This document shows, piece after piece, positions 1-14,700 of a stretch of 64,000 nucleotides of DNA. A program made the translations under genes and the position numbers. The notes beneath the pieces were generated by a model. The model saw only the letters and a program-made list of their open reading frames with translations. It was not told the origin of the DNA and searched no databases. This DNA is from Mesaphorura yosii (taxonomy: Eukaryota; Arthropoda; Collembola; Poduromorpha; Tullbergiidae): NCBI GenBank assembly GCA_009869945.1, contig WIXG01000124.1:1-64000 (forward strand), in the 5' to 3' direction. Each line of letters opens with the position of its first letter. Within the stretch, counting starts at the first letter, position 1.

Positions 1-16
1 CCCCCCCCCCCCCCCC
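1..16. repeat. Homopolymer run of 16 C at the window edge
   Basis: The window opens with sixteen consecutive C residues. It may be a natural poly-C tract, or the edge of a contig or tailing artefact; the sequence alone cannot tell. Confidence 0.9.
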
Positions 17-3000
17 GCAATTCGTCGACCTCACTGGAACATGGAACTGACTGACAGTGTAATCGCCGCGTTAAATGTCAAAGTCAGATTAATTGCACTC
101 GTAGTTCCTTGTCATTTCCCCGAACTCGAACTTCGACTTGGGTCTGGACTGTGAATAAATACAAGTACGGGAAGTATTTTGCGGCACATTCGAGTTTACG
201 ATTGCAGACGCCACTTTGTGTTATCACACTTGCGCGCTCGCTCGTTCAGTGAACGTGAACTGATTATTCCGGAGCCTCTATTTGAACAAGTTAAGTATTT
301 GTGAAAGATAAAGCAAAGATTGAAGCTTCGTCGTCGTTTGGTTCTCACTTATTACACCTTCATGTTTCTTTGTGATCATTCCGGTCAAAGTCACACGCAC
401 TTATTTGTACAGTCATAAAACGAGACCAAAACTGATTTTCATGAAAGGCCAGGTTTATGACTTTTGTATTTGCTAGCAGAGACAAACATCGCATCGGACG
501 AGCAATGGTCGTTAATCTGTCACCAAAACAAAGTCCGCAAGTTCGCTGTCTTGCCTTGCTTGTTTATATTTGTAGAAGGATTGAACTTGATTTGTGCTGG
601 GTTTGCGTTCAGTTCGCTGATGTTTTTGTAGTATCCTAAATTTGCACTAAATTCTGTCACTTGATGGTTACATTTCACACCCACACTTGTAAATACACTG
701 CAATTTTGCAAATTATGCACTTCATTCGGCCGATGACCTGTTATTGGGAACAAGACCTGGCTGAGTCCTGATCGTTGTTGTTTCGAAGGAAGATTAAGGA
801 AGACTAATGAGGGCAGTCAGAGCAGAAGTGGCAGAAGATGAAATCATACGAAAATAATCCAAGTTTACAAATAAAGCATTATTTGTACATAAAATAAAAA
901 TCGACCCGCTAGAGTCCAAATCAAGTAAGATGAAGCGGACTGCACGCGGACAGAAGGAGGCTCGTGCACAAGAACATGAACTAAATTCTCAATGCTAATA
1001 TTAGCATTAAAAATTTCTTCGCCGGAGCGCATATAAAATTTCTTCTGCATGGAACTCTTAACTCTTAACTTGATGCTGATAATGTATGTGCATACATAAA
1101 TAAATACAAATACTGATGATGATCTGAATGACTGATAAAATATTTGAAAGTGCATTCGTTATAATATTTGCTCAGTCTCATTCAATTCAATGATATGCCA
1201 CGCTACGGAGCGTGTGTACAATGTGCTTTATTTCAAGTTTATAAATCTCCTGGCAAGACCCGGTAAGTGTGTGCAGTGTAGACACTGGAACTAAAATCTA
1301 ATGTCTACAGAAAAATGCATTGTCTAAATTGACAATATCAACAATAGCACGTATCACGGTGCGTATGCGTGCTATGGCGTACAGTGTAGGGCCAGAGCAC
1401 AGAATCGGAGGAAGAAAGGATATAGATGGTTGCATTTCGTCAACAATCAAACAAGTTCTTGTGTACCCAACTCATCAAGAAGACTCTCTCGTAATTGTAA
1501 ACATGGAAGGCAAAGGCACTGGGAGTGGGACAGAAACAGTGTGACTGGGACTGTGTCACTCGCTATGCGCTGTACGTGCGTATTATATTATGATTTCATT
1601 ATTTATACGGGTTCAAAATTAAACTCTATAAATTACACAAATAGTGCAGCACATGTTACTGTTACGCAATGACAATGGACGAAAGAGGGAATTGCATTCC
1701 TAATCCAAACAATCCGATTTTCATTGTAAAAGTAGTGCCAAGTACAAATGGCTCATCCCATTGGAAGTGGAAATTAAGAATCGAACCGGCGGCTCGGCAT
1801 GTGATGCAAATGTAAACAAAGATTGAAGGATTGCAAGTGTTACAGGTCCGGGTCGATGAGAAAGCTTTCGACGAGTTTGGCAGGGAATTTGCATTTGCAG
1901 TTTGCGAAATCACTTGTGCGACTTGTTCAGTTTGAATCGAACATTTGAACTTCGGATGAACAAGGGTCGAATTTTTCAGCATACTTTCACTTGATCTGAG
2001 CTACGTTTGAAAAAGAAAAACACAATGCGTGCTTAGCAATTTAAAAGTAACCTCCACCGAACCAGACCGCACTTACCCGTAACTAAAGTACAACTCTAAA
2101 TATTTGACCGAGTAACATCAGAAAACGGATTGGGTTGAATATGAGCACATGCGAATGACGATGGTAACGATCGAAGTGGAGGAATGATGTGATGACGAAC
2201 GTCATGGCATAAGGACAAGTTCCTCCGCGAAAGATCCAAATCCTATTTTAATAAGAGGTCTTGCAAAACTCAGTAATTTGATAAAGATACTTGCAAAGTA
2301 AAGGCCGGAGCTCGAAATTCGGAATGCCCCTCAAGAGAATACAAAAGTACAGCAACCACTTTGTGCTTCACATTTTATCACTCAGAAAATGTTGTAGGAT
2401 AATATTTGTCTCTGCTTGTCATAATACCGGTTTACTGCTTTCCCATTTATGTGTAACATGTGTGAAGTTTCATGCGGGGAATAGGATTAAGGTTCAAGAT
2501 GTCCAAACATTTTTACAGTACGTAAAGTAGAAGTTTGAGAGAAAAGGACTATCGACTACCGTCCCTTACACTGCGCTGGGAATTCTCTAGCGCCCATACG
2601 GCATTGCTTGGAGGGCTATGAGTAATGTTTTTATAATTAATATGCGAGTTAATTTGTGTTCATATTGATAAATAATTTATTGGGCAAGCGCCGGTGCGAG
2701 TTGCGTGAGCGTGAGCCGACCCTGAAGCGGAAGACCAAGTTTAGGCAAAGATCAAACTCATTTATGAATATTTAAGTCGAGTGAACTCATGTTTCATGCT
2801 GCAATCGAAAATGCAGTGTTCAGGTCTCCTACAAGCCTGCAATCAGCTTTAGCCTGACGAAAACTCTGCACGGAGAACAAGTATTGTAGTTCATCAGTGT
2901 ATTAAGTCGCCGTGTGCCCGGAAATGACGCCAAACCTCCAACTCGCACGAACGCTATTACAATTTATGACATAGTAGGCATAAATGACAGTCGATCGCCG

Positions 3001-6000
3001 ACTCACCTTACACTTGGCCGTACGAACGTAATGACTGCATGAAAAATTTATGCGACAGGCGCACGACAAAGGTGAACGAGTGTAAAAAATGCAATAACAA
3101 TTTGATGGTGAGCAGTTGCGCTAGGAAATGGGAAAGACCCTTCCCACTTCCTCCACGTGTATTCCCAGCAAAGAGCGCACGATACTCGCCTTTCCAATTA
3201 TCCTCCACGTAATAAAATTGCCATTATTACCAAGTATCGTGAATACAGATCCCACTCCTGACAAAATTGTCAATTTTAATACGAACCGGCTCATAGAAGG
3301 AGTAATCGTAATATTCATATTCCAATTTCAATTCCGGCTCATAAATATTTCATCGGCATGCTTTCTCAGCGAAAACTTTGACACGAACCGAAGTTTCCAA
3401 GTTCCATATCGAACTCAGTTCATGCTCTTCAAGGACAGCGCTTGGGTTGTCGGAGCCTCGATAATATTAATTGGAAGGCGAATAAATTCGAAACTGACAA
3501 GCAGTATCTTGCCAGATTGGCAGTTTATCGATTTTCCTAAATTTTAATGGAGCTCAGTCGAAATGCTGAATTTTCAGTCGAAGACCCCGTTTCCGTGTTG
3601 TACCTAATCCGCTTACTGTAAGTTTCGTAGAGCACATCTTTTTTAGCCACCAAACGGTTGCCCGTTCGGTTGCGATGTGAATGACGACTTAATATTTCGA
3701 TTGTAATTCACGGTATTAAATTATTCTCGGTCTGTCAGCTTTACACAATTGTTCAGCCGCGTCAATTCATTTGCAACGCTTTGCATTATCAGGCAATTTC
3801 ACACTTTCATCGCGTCAAGTCGCGTCTGCCTGCATCGTTTGTGCGCGTGTTAATCCAATTAATGCTACATACAAAAGATTATAATCTAAATGTGTTCATT
3901 TGGATTCTCTTTGTTGTGCGGAACATATGCGCGTCAATTGTTCACGTTCTTTGCGGCTGTACCTCAGCTGCATTGCAGAGAGCTACGAATTGGGGATGAA
4001 TCGATCCAGATTCGAATTCAGAACGATGGACGGAGTCAGTCTCATTAGTAAAGAGGCTTGCAACAGGACATAAAATACTGGCCAGCCATTTAAAGCACTA
4101 TAAAATAACCCAAATTCAGGATTTATTAAACAAATAGAAAGACAAAACAGGCCAACCGTAAAAAAAGGAACATGGGCGACTCGACGCTGAATGCAATTAC
4201 CGCAAATGTATTGCAATAATTGAGTGTAAGCAAATATTTAAAAATTTGCGCTGATGGCAAGAAGAATGCAGGTTGGGAAAAGCAACACATTTATTTATTT
4301 TACACAAAATTGATGTCAGCAAATAAGTAGATTCGAGATTCCAGTTTTGTGAAAAGTGGTTGCGTTAAATAACACCATTAATTATGAGGGCTCATCGAAA
4401 GCTGGTCTGAGCTGAGCTGTGGCTTAGGCTGCTAGAAGCACTTGGGAGGTTTTAGACAGTTATAAGGATTTCAATCTGAAGTGAAGAATGAATGAGGTTG
4501 ATGAAAACAAGTGGTTTTGATGCATTACGTAAAAGGCCGCGTCGACATGTGCAAGTACGCGTCGTGGGTTATGGATTCCAAGCCGTGTTATTTCGTGGAG
4601 GTTTTTTGTGGTATATTTGCTCAATTTGTGTATTTTCTCACTTTGTCTCATTTTATTTTCTAATGTGTAATAATATGAAAGAAACCGACATCAGTGCCCT
4701 GTCTAACAATGCGCCCAGGGAAATATTGTACACCTGTGCCTATTTATATTTCACGTGCAAGAGTCTGGCCACAAATTGGACATTGGACACAGCTACAGCC
4801 GCTCAACTGAAACGACGAACATGAACGCAGACAGATGAGCTTGGGCATGAATGATTGGAGATTGAATTGCGTATGCAATGCAACACGTATTTCTATGCCG
4901 TAATCCTTAAAGAATCTTGAGTCACATTATACGCCCGGTTTTTAGAGCCTGAACGCTATCTGACTTGCTTAGTATTAAAGTCAACACCGTATCATATTTT
5001 TGAGATGCTGGAAGTTGGAAGAGGAAATGCACTCGTCAGTTGTGAAGATGCTTCTTTAGACGCGGCAGACATTCTGGGATTTCTTAACACATTTACGGGA
5101 TCAACTCTTTCAATAAAAGGTGCAGAGAGGAAACACCTTTTAACAAGTCGTTACTCGATGCCTTAATGAAAGGAGGAAGGATTAAAAAGCCTCTTAGGAA
5201 ACAAAAGTGTGAATTGGTAAACAATACAGAGCATTCTTCAGGTGTTTTGTGGAGTCCAACAACAGGCAAGCAGTGGGCAACGAAACCGCACATCAGTTGC
5301 TCCTCCTCGACTAATGACAAGAATGCTAATGCAAGGGCAACAGTTTCGCCTGGATTTAATTACTGTAACCACCATTTCCTCGTGTGAACAAATTTTATCG
5401 CAATTTAGTAGTATCAAATTGGGTATTGGGACAGAATTGCAAAATCCGGGACAGCCAAATCCATAGCCAAACATGAATCACGTCCTCATCGCGCAGAAAA
5501 GCTTCTCTGTTTCGGCACTTGAGCAATTGGCGACGTTGCGAGTGCAAGCCATAGTGTCCAACTTACACGATGCCTGATTGCTTCCACCTTGTCTGCCCTG
5601 GCGGTGTTATTCTCTACACCTGTTGTGTAGTCAAACAAACCAATTTTTCTCCATGCCGTGTGAAGATTCACATCGAGAACAAGTGAGAACGGTTTAATGA
5701 GTAAAAGGTAAACATTTATGTCAAAATGAAATGTGCAAACAAAACACAGCGAAAGAGTGTAAGAGTCCTCAGCTGTTGCTGTTTGCCTCTTCGCGTTGTT
5801 GACGAACCTCATGTAAAGTGTAATACGAGCACGATTCGGTTCGACTCGGTGGTAAATTGATTCCTGCAGTCAACGTGGAAGATTCTACTTCCGACGACCG
5901 ATAGTGCTAGATTCTTCAATGATTTGGATTCTTTGGCATGTCTGTTGCATGATTTCATTCGTATCTCGTTTCAAGCAACCATTTGACTGGAACACAATAA

Positions 6001-7198
6001 TGATGCATAATTGTTGACTGAGCCTATTATTGCAACAATACAAAAAGTATCCTCACCCCTTGTCATAATGTCACACCTTTCACATTCTTTTCCCAATGGT
6101 ATTGTAAATTGCAGCGGCCTGACTCTGCACCCGACATTCAAACTTGGCCCATTCAGAAACAGCAGAAGGTGCACCAACAAAAATGTGAATGGGTTTTAAG
6201 GTCCCATTTAAAGCACTAAACAAATAAACAGGAAGGAAGGCGAATTCAATGTTCAAAAGTCATTTGATCATGCATTTCATTTCAATTATTGAGATTTCGT
6301 AGCCTTCTCTTTAAGATTCCTGTAGCCAACGCTCAACCTTCCCGGCGCTGAAAATAAATGAGAGGACAAGTCCATGTCGTGGTTTCAATGTTCGCTTCCA
6401 GTCAATACGCGGTGCTACTGAATTCAATAACTCAAATCACCTCAATCAGGGGATGGAGATGCATCTATAAACTTCTATTTTTTAACCGGCCGGGAGCCGT
6501 TCATCTACAAGCATTTGAACTCAATTAATCATATTAATCTTTATATTTCAGTGAGTCTTGACACCACGAGTGAGCTTTTAGTTTTCGAAGATGGAGAGTA
6601 GAGTTTTGAAGCAATCAAGAAACGACGCGTTTTTATTCATAGTATCAAAATTCATCGTTGAACACAGCGAATCACTGTACTTATGGAAAGGCAACAGCCA
6701 ACGAAAACCAGAACACGTAGCAAAGTAGCTTATTAGGTAAATATTCCGGGAGCATAGCATTAATAAAAATGTCAGCATGTAAACAAAATTAATTTGTAGC
6801 TCGCAGCGAAATTTTGTCAGCACTTTTAATAAACGCACCGTTGAAACAATGGAAGGCGTGTTATTACATGAATATCTCTTTAAATTAAGAGCAGATTGTG
6901 ACTGCCTGTGGGCCCTTTATATATTTACATGCATTCCTTATGGGAATATTTTTTATGAATGAGTTGTGTACGGTAAGACAGAACCCTCTCCCGCTCAACA
7001 CTGCCACCGCACGCCTGCTAACTGCCAATAGTCTCCACCGCTTTCAAGGCTCGACATCCCTTATATTTTCTCATTTGTCCAATCAAAAGGGTCAGAACGG
7101 GGACTCTCTGCGGGTTATCAGCAAGAGGCAGTGAGAGTTTTTGCATTTGAGTCGTGATAGGCCTGGGTCAAGTTGAGGTCATCGAGAGAATTTTCTAG
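17..7198. other. Long non-coding stretch, no supported gene
   Basis: I see no run of linked exons here. The open frames are short (up to 139 codons at 3128-3547), have no recognisable domain, and often overlap equally long frames on the other strand. The base composition looks AT-rich and unstructured. It could be intergenic DNA or a large intron of a gene outside the window. Confidence 0.6.
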
Positions 7199-7348
7199 AC
7201 TAGCTTTCCTCGCTGTCTCGGAGAGCGGTAACAATGAACAAGCTCGATCAGCAAGCGGAAGGAGGATTAATTAGGCCGAGCCCTCCTTCCGCTTGCTGAT
7301 CGGGCTTGTTCATTGTTACCGCTCTCCGAGACAGCGAGGAAAGCTAGT
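7199..7348. repeat. Near-perfect inverted repeat (67-bp arms, 16-nt loop)
   Basis: The left arm (7199-7265) and right arm (7282-7348) are reverse complements over 67 bp with a single mismatch, which would be a G-U wobble in RNA of the plus strand. The spacer is 16 nt. Flanking sequence diverges at once outside the arms. A transcript would fold into a long hairpin. It could be a fold-back mobile element, a hairpin-RNA precursor or a recent snap-back duplication. A chimeric-read artefact is also possible. Confidence 0.95.
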
Positions 7349-10300
7349 TATATAATAACCTCAGATTTAATATTAATATTCCACTTTAAATACCTCATTC
7401 GGTTTCAATTATCCGTTTCAGGACTATTGCTGCGAGTGACGAAGGAGAATCACGGATCAGGCGCATCCTTTTGTAATCCACACTTTTGAGGATTTTTGAA
7501 CGAAAAGCCATAGCCATAAAGAGATTGGCACTTGGCAGCAGTAGATAAAATAGTCCTACTTAATATTTTGGTGTGTAGACATGCTTGTTGTATTTGCTTG
7601 TATTTTATTACGTCTGACGTCTGACAGCAATCCGTGGTCGTAAGTTGGCAGTTGGTAAGAGAAGCAAACAGCCGCAACGAATGCTATGAAGCAGCTTTTC
7701 CAAAAGATATTATTAACCCATTCAAATAAAACTCATGAATTTTTTGTCAACAGCTCTACCAACTCAGTGAGAAAAATAAAGCTTAACCTTAGGCTCATTT
7801 TCTGCTATACTTTTCAAGGGCCCAACTTGTGCTTTCTGTTGTGCTCTGTCGGATTAAGTCAAAGACCGCGTTTTATCTCCGCTGGAAGTACAGTTGAATT
7901 CGCCGGGAGAAGAGAGACGAACTTGAATTGTTGCTGTCTGTAGGAAATCGGTGGATTGAGTCAGTCAGACTGGCAGGCAATCTGACTGATATTAAGCAAT
8001 ATTGAGGCAAAAGGAGAGTATGGGATTTGAAGTAATTGAAGCTCGAATATTGTAATTTTCTGATCTCTTCGTTTTGTCTGCATGCATCTCTCGAATACTC
8101 GAGTACGAATACGAGCCGAGTTGCATACTATTGAGTATTAGCATGGATATTGATGCTCGAGGCAGAATGGGCCAAACTTCCAAAGCCAACCAAAACCCGT
8201 AAAACTCATAATTCCAATAAAATGCTGCAGGTTCTTCCACTCAAAGGACTAAAGCGCATTGTTCATTTTCATTTCCTGTTCTGAGGAACCTTTATTGAAT
8301 TGAAAGGCAGAAAAGGGAACATATATCGATTTTCTCCGATCTTTCATGTTTGTTGCAAAAGGACTTTGATCCGTACCAAAATTCATTACTTCTTGTTCAA
8401 CATTACTCATAATTCATTCTCCAGAATAAAATTGAAGAAAGCCCGTCAAGATTAAGGAAATTAATAATTTCAAACAATTCTCGATAAAATGTGTCGCGAT
8501 TAACAAATACGCATCGGGCCAAGAAGTTGCTTCGTGACCCTCGACCAGCCAGCGCAGGTTGGACGAGTGCAAGAAACCCACTTGAACATTTTACAATGCC
8601 AGTGAAATGTTTTACTTAATTTTTTGGGATCGTTGATTCTTCCCGACTGTTGCCACTATCCACATTCGTCCCGCGTTGGATTGAACTATGAGTTGCCTGC
8701 CTGGAATTAGAATTTCTAAAACAAACACCAGGCATAAAACTTAGCGTGCCCATCCCGTCAGTGTTATTTCAAACTTGAAAAAATTGAAAGCTCTTCTCAC
8801 TAAACTTGGACTCGAGTGAGGCAAAGAAAATAATATAAAATATTATATATGCACACTGCACTCGTAATCGTGTTTCATTGTACTATTGTGCATATTGTAA
8901 CTCGTGCATGGACCGATCACATTTGTTTTTCCATTATTCGTGGGGTTTTGAAATTTCACGAGTGGGCCCCACGTCCGTCCGTCCACTCGCTTGAAGTATC
9001 ATGACAGACCGAATTCAATGTTTGACACGAGGCTGGAGTACTTTTCTTCTTTCCATTTCAATAATAATTGAACGGCAGGATCAACACTACAAAATGGAAA
9101 GGAACGTGTGCGTTCATTTGTCTTTTAATGCACATTTCGTATCATGTGCACACAGCACAGAAATTAACAGCCGAAATAGAAATGGAGAGACCGAGAATGA
9201 GGTTCGCCGCGATTGCAGTTTCAATATCGTTGTCCGCGCATGAACCTCCCGGCGGCCGGTCGCTGCACGGGCCACGGGCTCAGCTCAGTGTCCACTGGGA
9301 CTTGTACTTTTCATTGTAATAAACTGCATTATGAGAAAGTTTATTTCGTCTCTGCCTCCGCGTGTAAGATCATGTAATTCTGTTGACAAGCAACTGCCGA
9401 GCGTGATGTCAGTGTTGATGCGCCGTGCCAGGTCGCCTACGTCAAAGGGAGAATCACGGTTCTCAGCTCGACATCCAGGAAATGAAGATTCAGGACACTC
9501 TCCTGTCGGACGGGGATTTGGATTTTTACTTGATGTCTTCAATTAAGATGGTCCAAATGCCGAAGGGAATGCGATAAACTTTCAATTATCGAATCCCCCG
9601 TTTTTCACCCGTTGCATATTTATTCCGTGGAGCACTGTGGATGAAGCATTTAAGCCTTGTCATGTGTTGTAAATATATTTCATTAAGTCCTTTGCCAGTT
9701 CATTGTGCATCGCACCATTGCATATTGGATTATTTATCTCTTTGGCCGCTCAATACTGCAAACTGTTTCTTAAACGTTATACGTTAATGATGATTGACGT
9801 AAATCACTCTTTTCAGAACTTTCACTCAGCATCACTGCGGCTGTCACCTCATCCCGTGTCAGAGCGCGAGGGCGCAATCTGATTTCCTCCACTGCAGCGT
9901 ACCTCACAAAAACAAAGTATTATGAAGAGATCAGCCAGTTTTTATTGTTGCCTCCGAGCGAAACGGTGTCAGTCAGTTCGATTGAGTAAAATTCTCCGCA
10001 GCAGAGTGGATGTTTTATTGTTTTCAACGTGCTTTCGCTTTCCCAAATGACTGCGGACAAGCTCTGCTGAATTTATACTTCCTACGCGTGATCCGACTGA
10101 CTGAGGTTCATGATTGAGGCTAAAAGGGTCAAAGCCAAGCGTGAAATAAGTGAAAAGAGTTTGATAGAATAATAATCTATGGTTAACTGGGAGTAAACTC
10201 GCATTATAATAATGTACTGCGCCCTCCATTCAAATTCAATTCACCATGAAATCAACCGACAAATTGCCAAAGCCAAATCATCATTGTTAAATCTCGTCTC

Positions 10301-11721
10301 CCTGCTCGCTCGCTTGTGTACTGCTGTGGGAAATCAACAACTGAACGCAATAATTGAGAGAGAAAGGAAGAGGAGATTGAATTGAAGGCTCGTGTTTAGC
10401 AAAAAATCAACCCTCCTTCTCGATTTTTACTAAATGATCCGTATCCCACAATAATAATATCACATAACAAGCGTATTCTATTACTCGTGGTAAACGCAAT
10501 AATTATTCAATTAAAGAGGGACAGATTCTAGCACCTTTTGCGCAGAGCTCGGAAGAGACTAAGAACGGAAATGGTAGAGTCAAGTTAACCTTTCTTTGAT
10601 TGAATTGAATGCACCCTGAGACAGCTCGTCATGATTCATGACTTCAGACCAAAAGGTGTCCTAGTCATTCGGGATATTGTGCAACAAACTTTTGTCCAGA
10701 GTATGAAATAAAGTTCGTGTTCCATTGTGTCGAGGTACAAATGATGCAAAAATTGAAATTCGTTGGGAGGGTTGTTGGTGTCGACTGATTCAACTGACAA
10801 AAAGGCAGCCAAAGCATTCAGATGAACAACACGGGATTCATTTTCAGCACCTGCAACTGCCACCGAGGGATGAATACACAACGAGTCAGGCTAATGTAAT
10901 TCATTGAGTTCTTCCATCTAGTATTGGCTTCCAGTTGCACGGAAACAGACTCGGAAAATTTGTAACTGGAAGCTGGAACAAAACTTATGCGTTCTGTTTT
11001 CGGTGCACGTCGGATTCCAAAAATGTATAATCAAAATGGTGGAACATTTGCGTACTAGTACAAGAGCTATGTAATTTGAGTAATTTCTTGTATGAATCCA
11101 GCTCTTAAGATGTCCTGACCAGAGCTTTGACCCTTTGACGATGCAACTTGGCACATTTCGGCCTCTGTGTCGTATAAAAACGTGTATTTCGATCCGCCCG
11201 TTCACAGCCTATGATTTGTTTGCTGATATCGACGGCTCCTCACGACACCCGAGTTCACTCTATGGAGAGCCCGAGTGAAATGCTCCAAGCTGAGCGAAAG
11301 GGACAAAGATTCTTCACGTGATGCACATTGCTCCCGAGCAGAGGGAACTCTTTACTTTCGCTATCGTGACAATGTGCATGCGTACATGGATTTGTGCTTT
11401 AACTAAACGGAAACGCATTTTTGGCTTGATGGCACCTGCCCTTCAAGTCAGTTTAATTAGTTTACAGTATCATAGAATCAACAGAATGGCCTAGGTCAGT
11501 GTCCAGGTTCCGTGTTCATAGTGTTTTCCAGCTTCTGATCCTGAGCACCTTGTTTGTTTTTCCGGCCCAATTGAATTTGTTTGAGGTAAGGTTTCGATAC
11601 GGTTTTTCACAATGCAATCGTTTAAAGATGATTAAATAGATCTTGATTGTGACTATTTCAGGAGAGGTAGAAGTTAGAAATTGTCTACGCTGACCTCCGG
11701 TCTCAAACTTACACAGAAAAG
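7349..11721. other. Non-coding stretch upstream of ELP1
   Basis: Only short overlapping open frames without family signatures are visible. The last few hundred bases before 11722 presumably hold the ELP1 promoter and 5' UTR. I cannot point to a TATA box or initiator with confidence. Confidence 0.55.
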
Positions 11722-14700
11722 ATGAGGAACCTTCGCATTGTAAGGAAATTTACGTCGGCAAGCCCGTTGCCGCTACCGTCATCGTCCATCTTTTGCGCTG
11801 GTGAAAATGGCTGCTTGTTCGGATGTGTCAGAATTGAAAACGAACTTGTTGCTGATGATGCGAGTCTAAATTCGTCGGAAGCCGAAACAAATTTGCCCCC
11901 GCCTCATCAATTCCTGTCGAATCTTATAAGAATTTCGGAGTTTAATCACATTGAAGAATTGACGAATAGCAATTTATTGCAAGACACCTTTGCAATGCAA
12001 TATGTACCCAGTACTGAATGCCTGTTTTTGGCTAACACGAATGGAACATTGCTTCAGTATCAGCTTAATGGAGAGGCATGCTACTTTACTATTGTGACAA
12101 TAATATTGCTTGCCAGGACACGGTGGCTTACCATACTTGTAACCTATTTAGGTGGAAGAGGTTCTCACAATTGAGGTTGGAATCAGAAGTTTCAATATCT
12201 CTCCTGACTCTCGGCTAGCTTTAATTATAACCAGAACTGGATCACTCATATTGACGCGCCTGCTGGAACTAGAATCAGTTGCGCAGTTTCAAATGGTGAA
12301 AGAGGCTGACGCGGAGGAGGCAAAAATAACAACCAGCTGGCGGCAAGACTGCAAGTACTTCGTCGTGAATGTGCCAGATGAAAAAACAAGTAAGACTTCG
12401 TTCTTAAGTTTAATTCGGCTTTCTGGAGTTCATTTAGAGTTTATTTAAGTGTGCATTTCATTTTACAGGACGGAGACTCAAAATTTTTGACGAAAACGGT
12501 TCGCAAGTCTCTACCACGGAAGACTCAACTTTGTTGATATCTCCTATCATTGACTGGCAACCAAAAGGAAGCTTGATGGTGAGCTTGGAAAAATCACCAC
12601 CTGGGAGGAACACCGACGCTATCGTTTCATTTTTTGAGTTGAATGGATTGAAGAGATCCGAGTTCGACTGCAGTGAAGGAAGAAGCACCTTGAATCAAGA
12701 CAAAATATTATCATTAGTTTGGAATAATACGTCTGATCTCCTAGCCATGCGAAAAAGACATTGCATAGAACTTTGGTATCGCTCAAACTATGTTTGGATG
12801 TGCAAGAGTTCTATATTTTCTCGACGGAAAGGAGATGACGGAAAAGGTGCTCTTGACGGGATAAAGTTCTTCACATGGGACAAGCAGTTTGCTTACAAGT
12901 AAATAGTAAATTATCTTTTAATTTAGCATTACGATCTTTGGCTTAATCGGTAATTCGCTATTTGCAGGCTACACGTTGTTTTTGAAAGCGGATTTTACTC
13001 AGCATATGATTTCGCGTTTGGATATTCGTGTGGTGAAACGAACGGCTCGCGAATAACAGCTTCACTGAATGGGTCCGTTGTCTATTTCACACCTTTTCGT
13101 GATAATTATGCACCTCCCCCTTATGGATTTTCCCAAGTAAGTTGATACGGAGGGACTGGAGCTCCAGTCCAACTGACTTCATGAAATTGTGGGCGATGTC
13201 CTTAGTACTTCCTTTTGTTAATATTCAGGTGTCTTTGCCTTCTTTGGTGAAAGAAGTGGTACTGAGCAAATTCTACGATGGATTTTTATGCGTACTTTCA
13301 TCTGGAAATATAGCCCTTGTTCAAAATCAAGGTCCGATTGCGCCAGCCTGTAAAATGTTCAATTGTGAACCAGAGCACAAAATTATTCGATCCTACGGTT
13401 GGATATGGCCGAATTCTTCAACATTATGCGGTATCAAAGATAATAGCCTACTTATTTGGAAACTTCCAAATGATGCCATGTGCTTGGAGTCCAAACTGGA
13501 CACTTTAATAACGCTGAAGAGTTCTCATCCGTTAAACTGCACATCAGTTTGGCCTGTTTACTGGAAAAATAGAGCAGATGCGACACATTTGGTAATTCAA
13601 AAGGCCTGCGGTTACCTGCTGTTGATGGACTTGGAAAATTCAGAGACGAAGAAGTTGCTGCGAATACCGTCAAACGCCTTCCACACACTCAAGTTTATGT
13701 GTGACGACGAAACTGGCGATGGTGATATCGTTTCGAACTTGATAATTATCGGACACGATCACTTGACAAGGAAACTGGAAGTATTTATGTCACCAAAATA
13801 TTCGTACAAAATATCCAGTGATTGCACTTCATTTGAAGTATATGAAGACTACTTGTTGTTCACCACAATCCAAGGGTCATTGGAAATCGTTCACGTTTCA
13901 AGTCTTTCGCCACTGTTTCAAGGCGCTACCATCGACCAGTCTGCAAATCTTGAGAAATATTCCAGAAAAATTGAGAAGGGCTCATTGATCGTGTCATGCG
14001 GATTAAATTTGATGCTGGAACCATCATTAATTCTACAAATCTTGCCAAGAGGGAATCTTGAAACAATTTCGCCCCGTCCGCTCATCTTGTCTTCGTTGAA
14101 CGCACTACTAAGGGACGAGGGCAAACGAAGTTTTGAGGCCATCATGAGTGCCATGAGAAGACACCGTATTAATTCCAACATCCTCGTAGAAGAACTGAAA
14201 CTGGTGGAAGCTGAGCGCATTCATAATGTCAGTCTGCGTCAGTTACTGCAAAGTATTGTGGGGCAAGTAAACGATTCGAATTTGCTGGTGTTGTTTGTGA
14301 CTGAACTAACTCAAGAAAATGTATCATGCATTGAACTGATAAGAGACATCTTGGAAGAATATATAAACGCATCTGGCGACAAAGACGACAAGGGAATTTT
14401 GCCTTACTTGGCTGCAATGGCTAAACTAGGTCGCTACGAACAAGTGCTGCACTCCAAACTCGTTCTGGGAGAAGCTGACCGAGAACTTGTGAAGAGCAGG
14501 ATAAAATTTTTAAGGTAAGGACAGGGTAAAGGATAGGATAGTCGGTAGTCTCGGTAGTTGCCTGCTAAATTAACCTTTCTGTTCGTATCGTTGCAGCTTC
14601 TACTCGGAGAATTCCGAAATACTATACGAAGCAGCTTTGGGAACATACGACTTGTCTTTGGCGTCGGTGGTGTGTGATTGCCTAAACAAGGACCCGAAAG

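Noticed and set aside
3128..3547. 139-codon plus-strand open frame
   Set aside because: No family signature. Composition looks like translated AT-rich non-coding DNA, a minus-strand frame overlaps it, and there are no splice partners.
7199..7348. Hairpin as a transposon terminal inverted repeat pair or CRISPR-like repeat
   Set aside because: Only 16 nt separate the arms, so no cargo fits; there are no spaced repeats and the setting is a eukaryotic nuclear genome.
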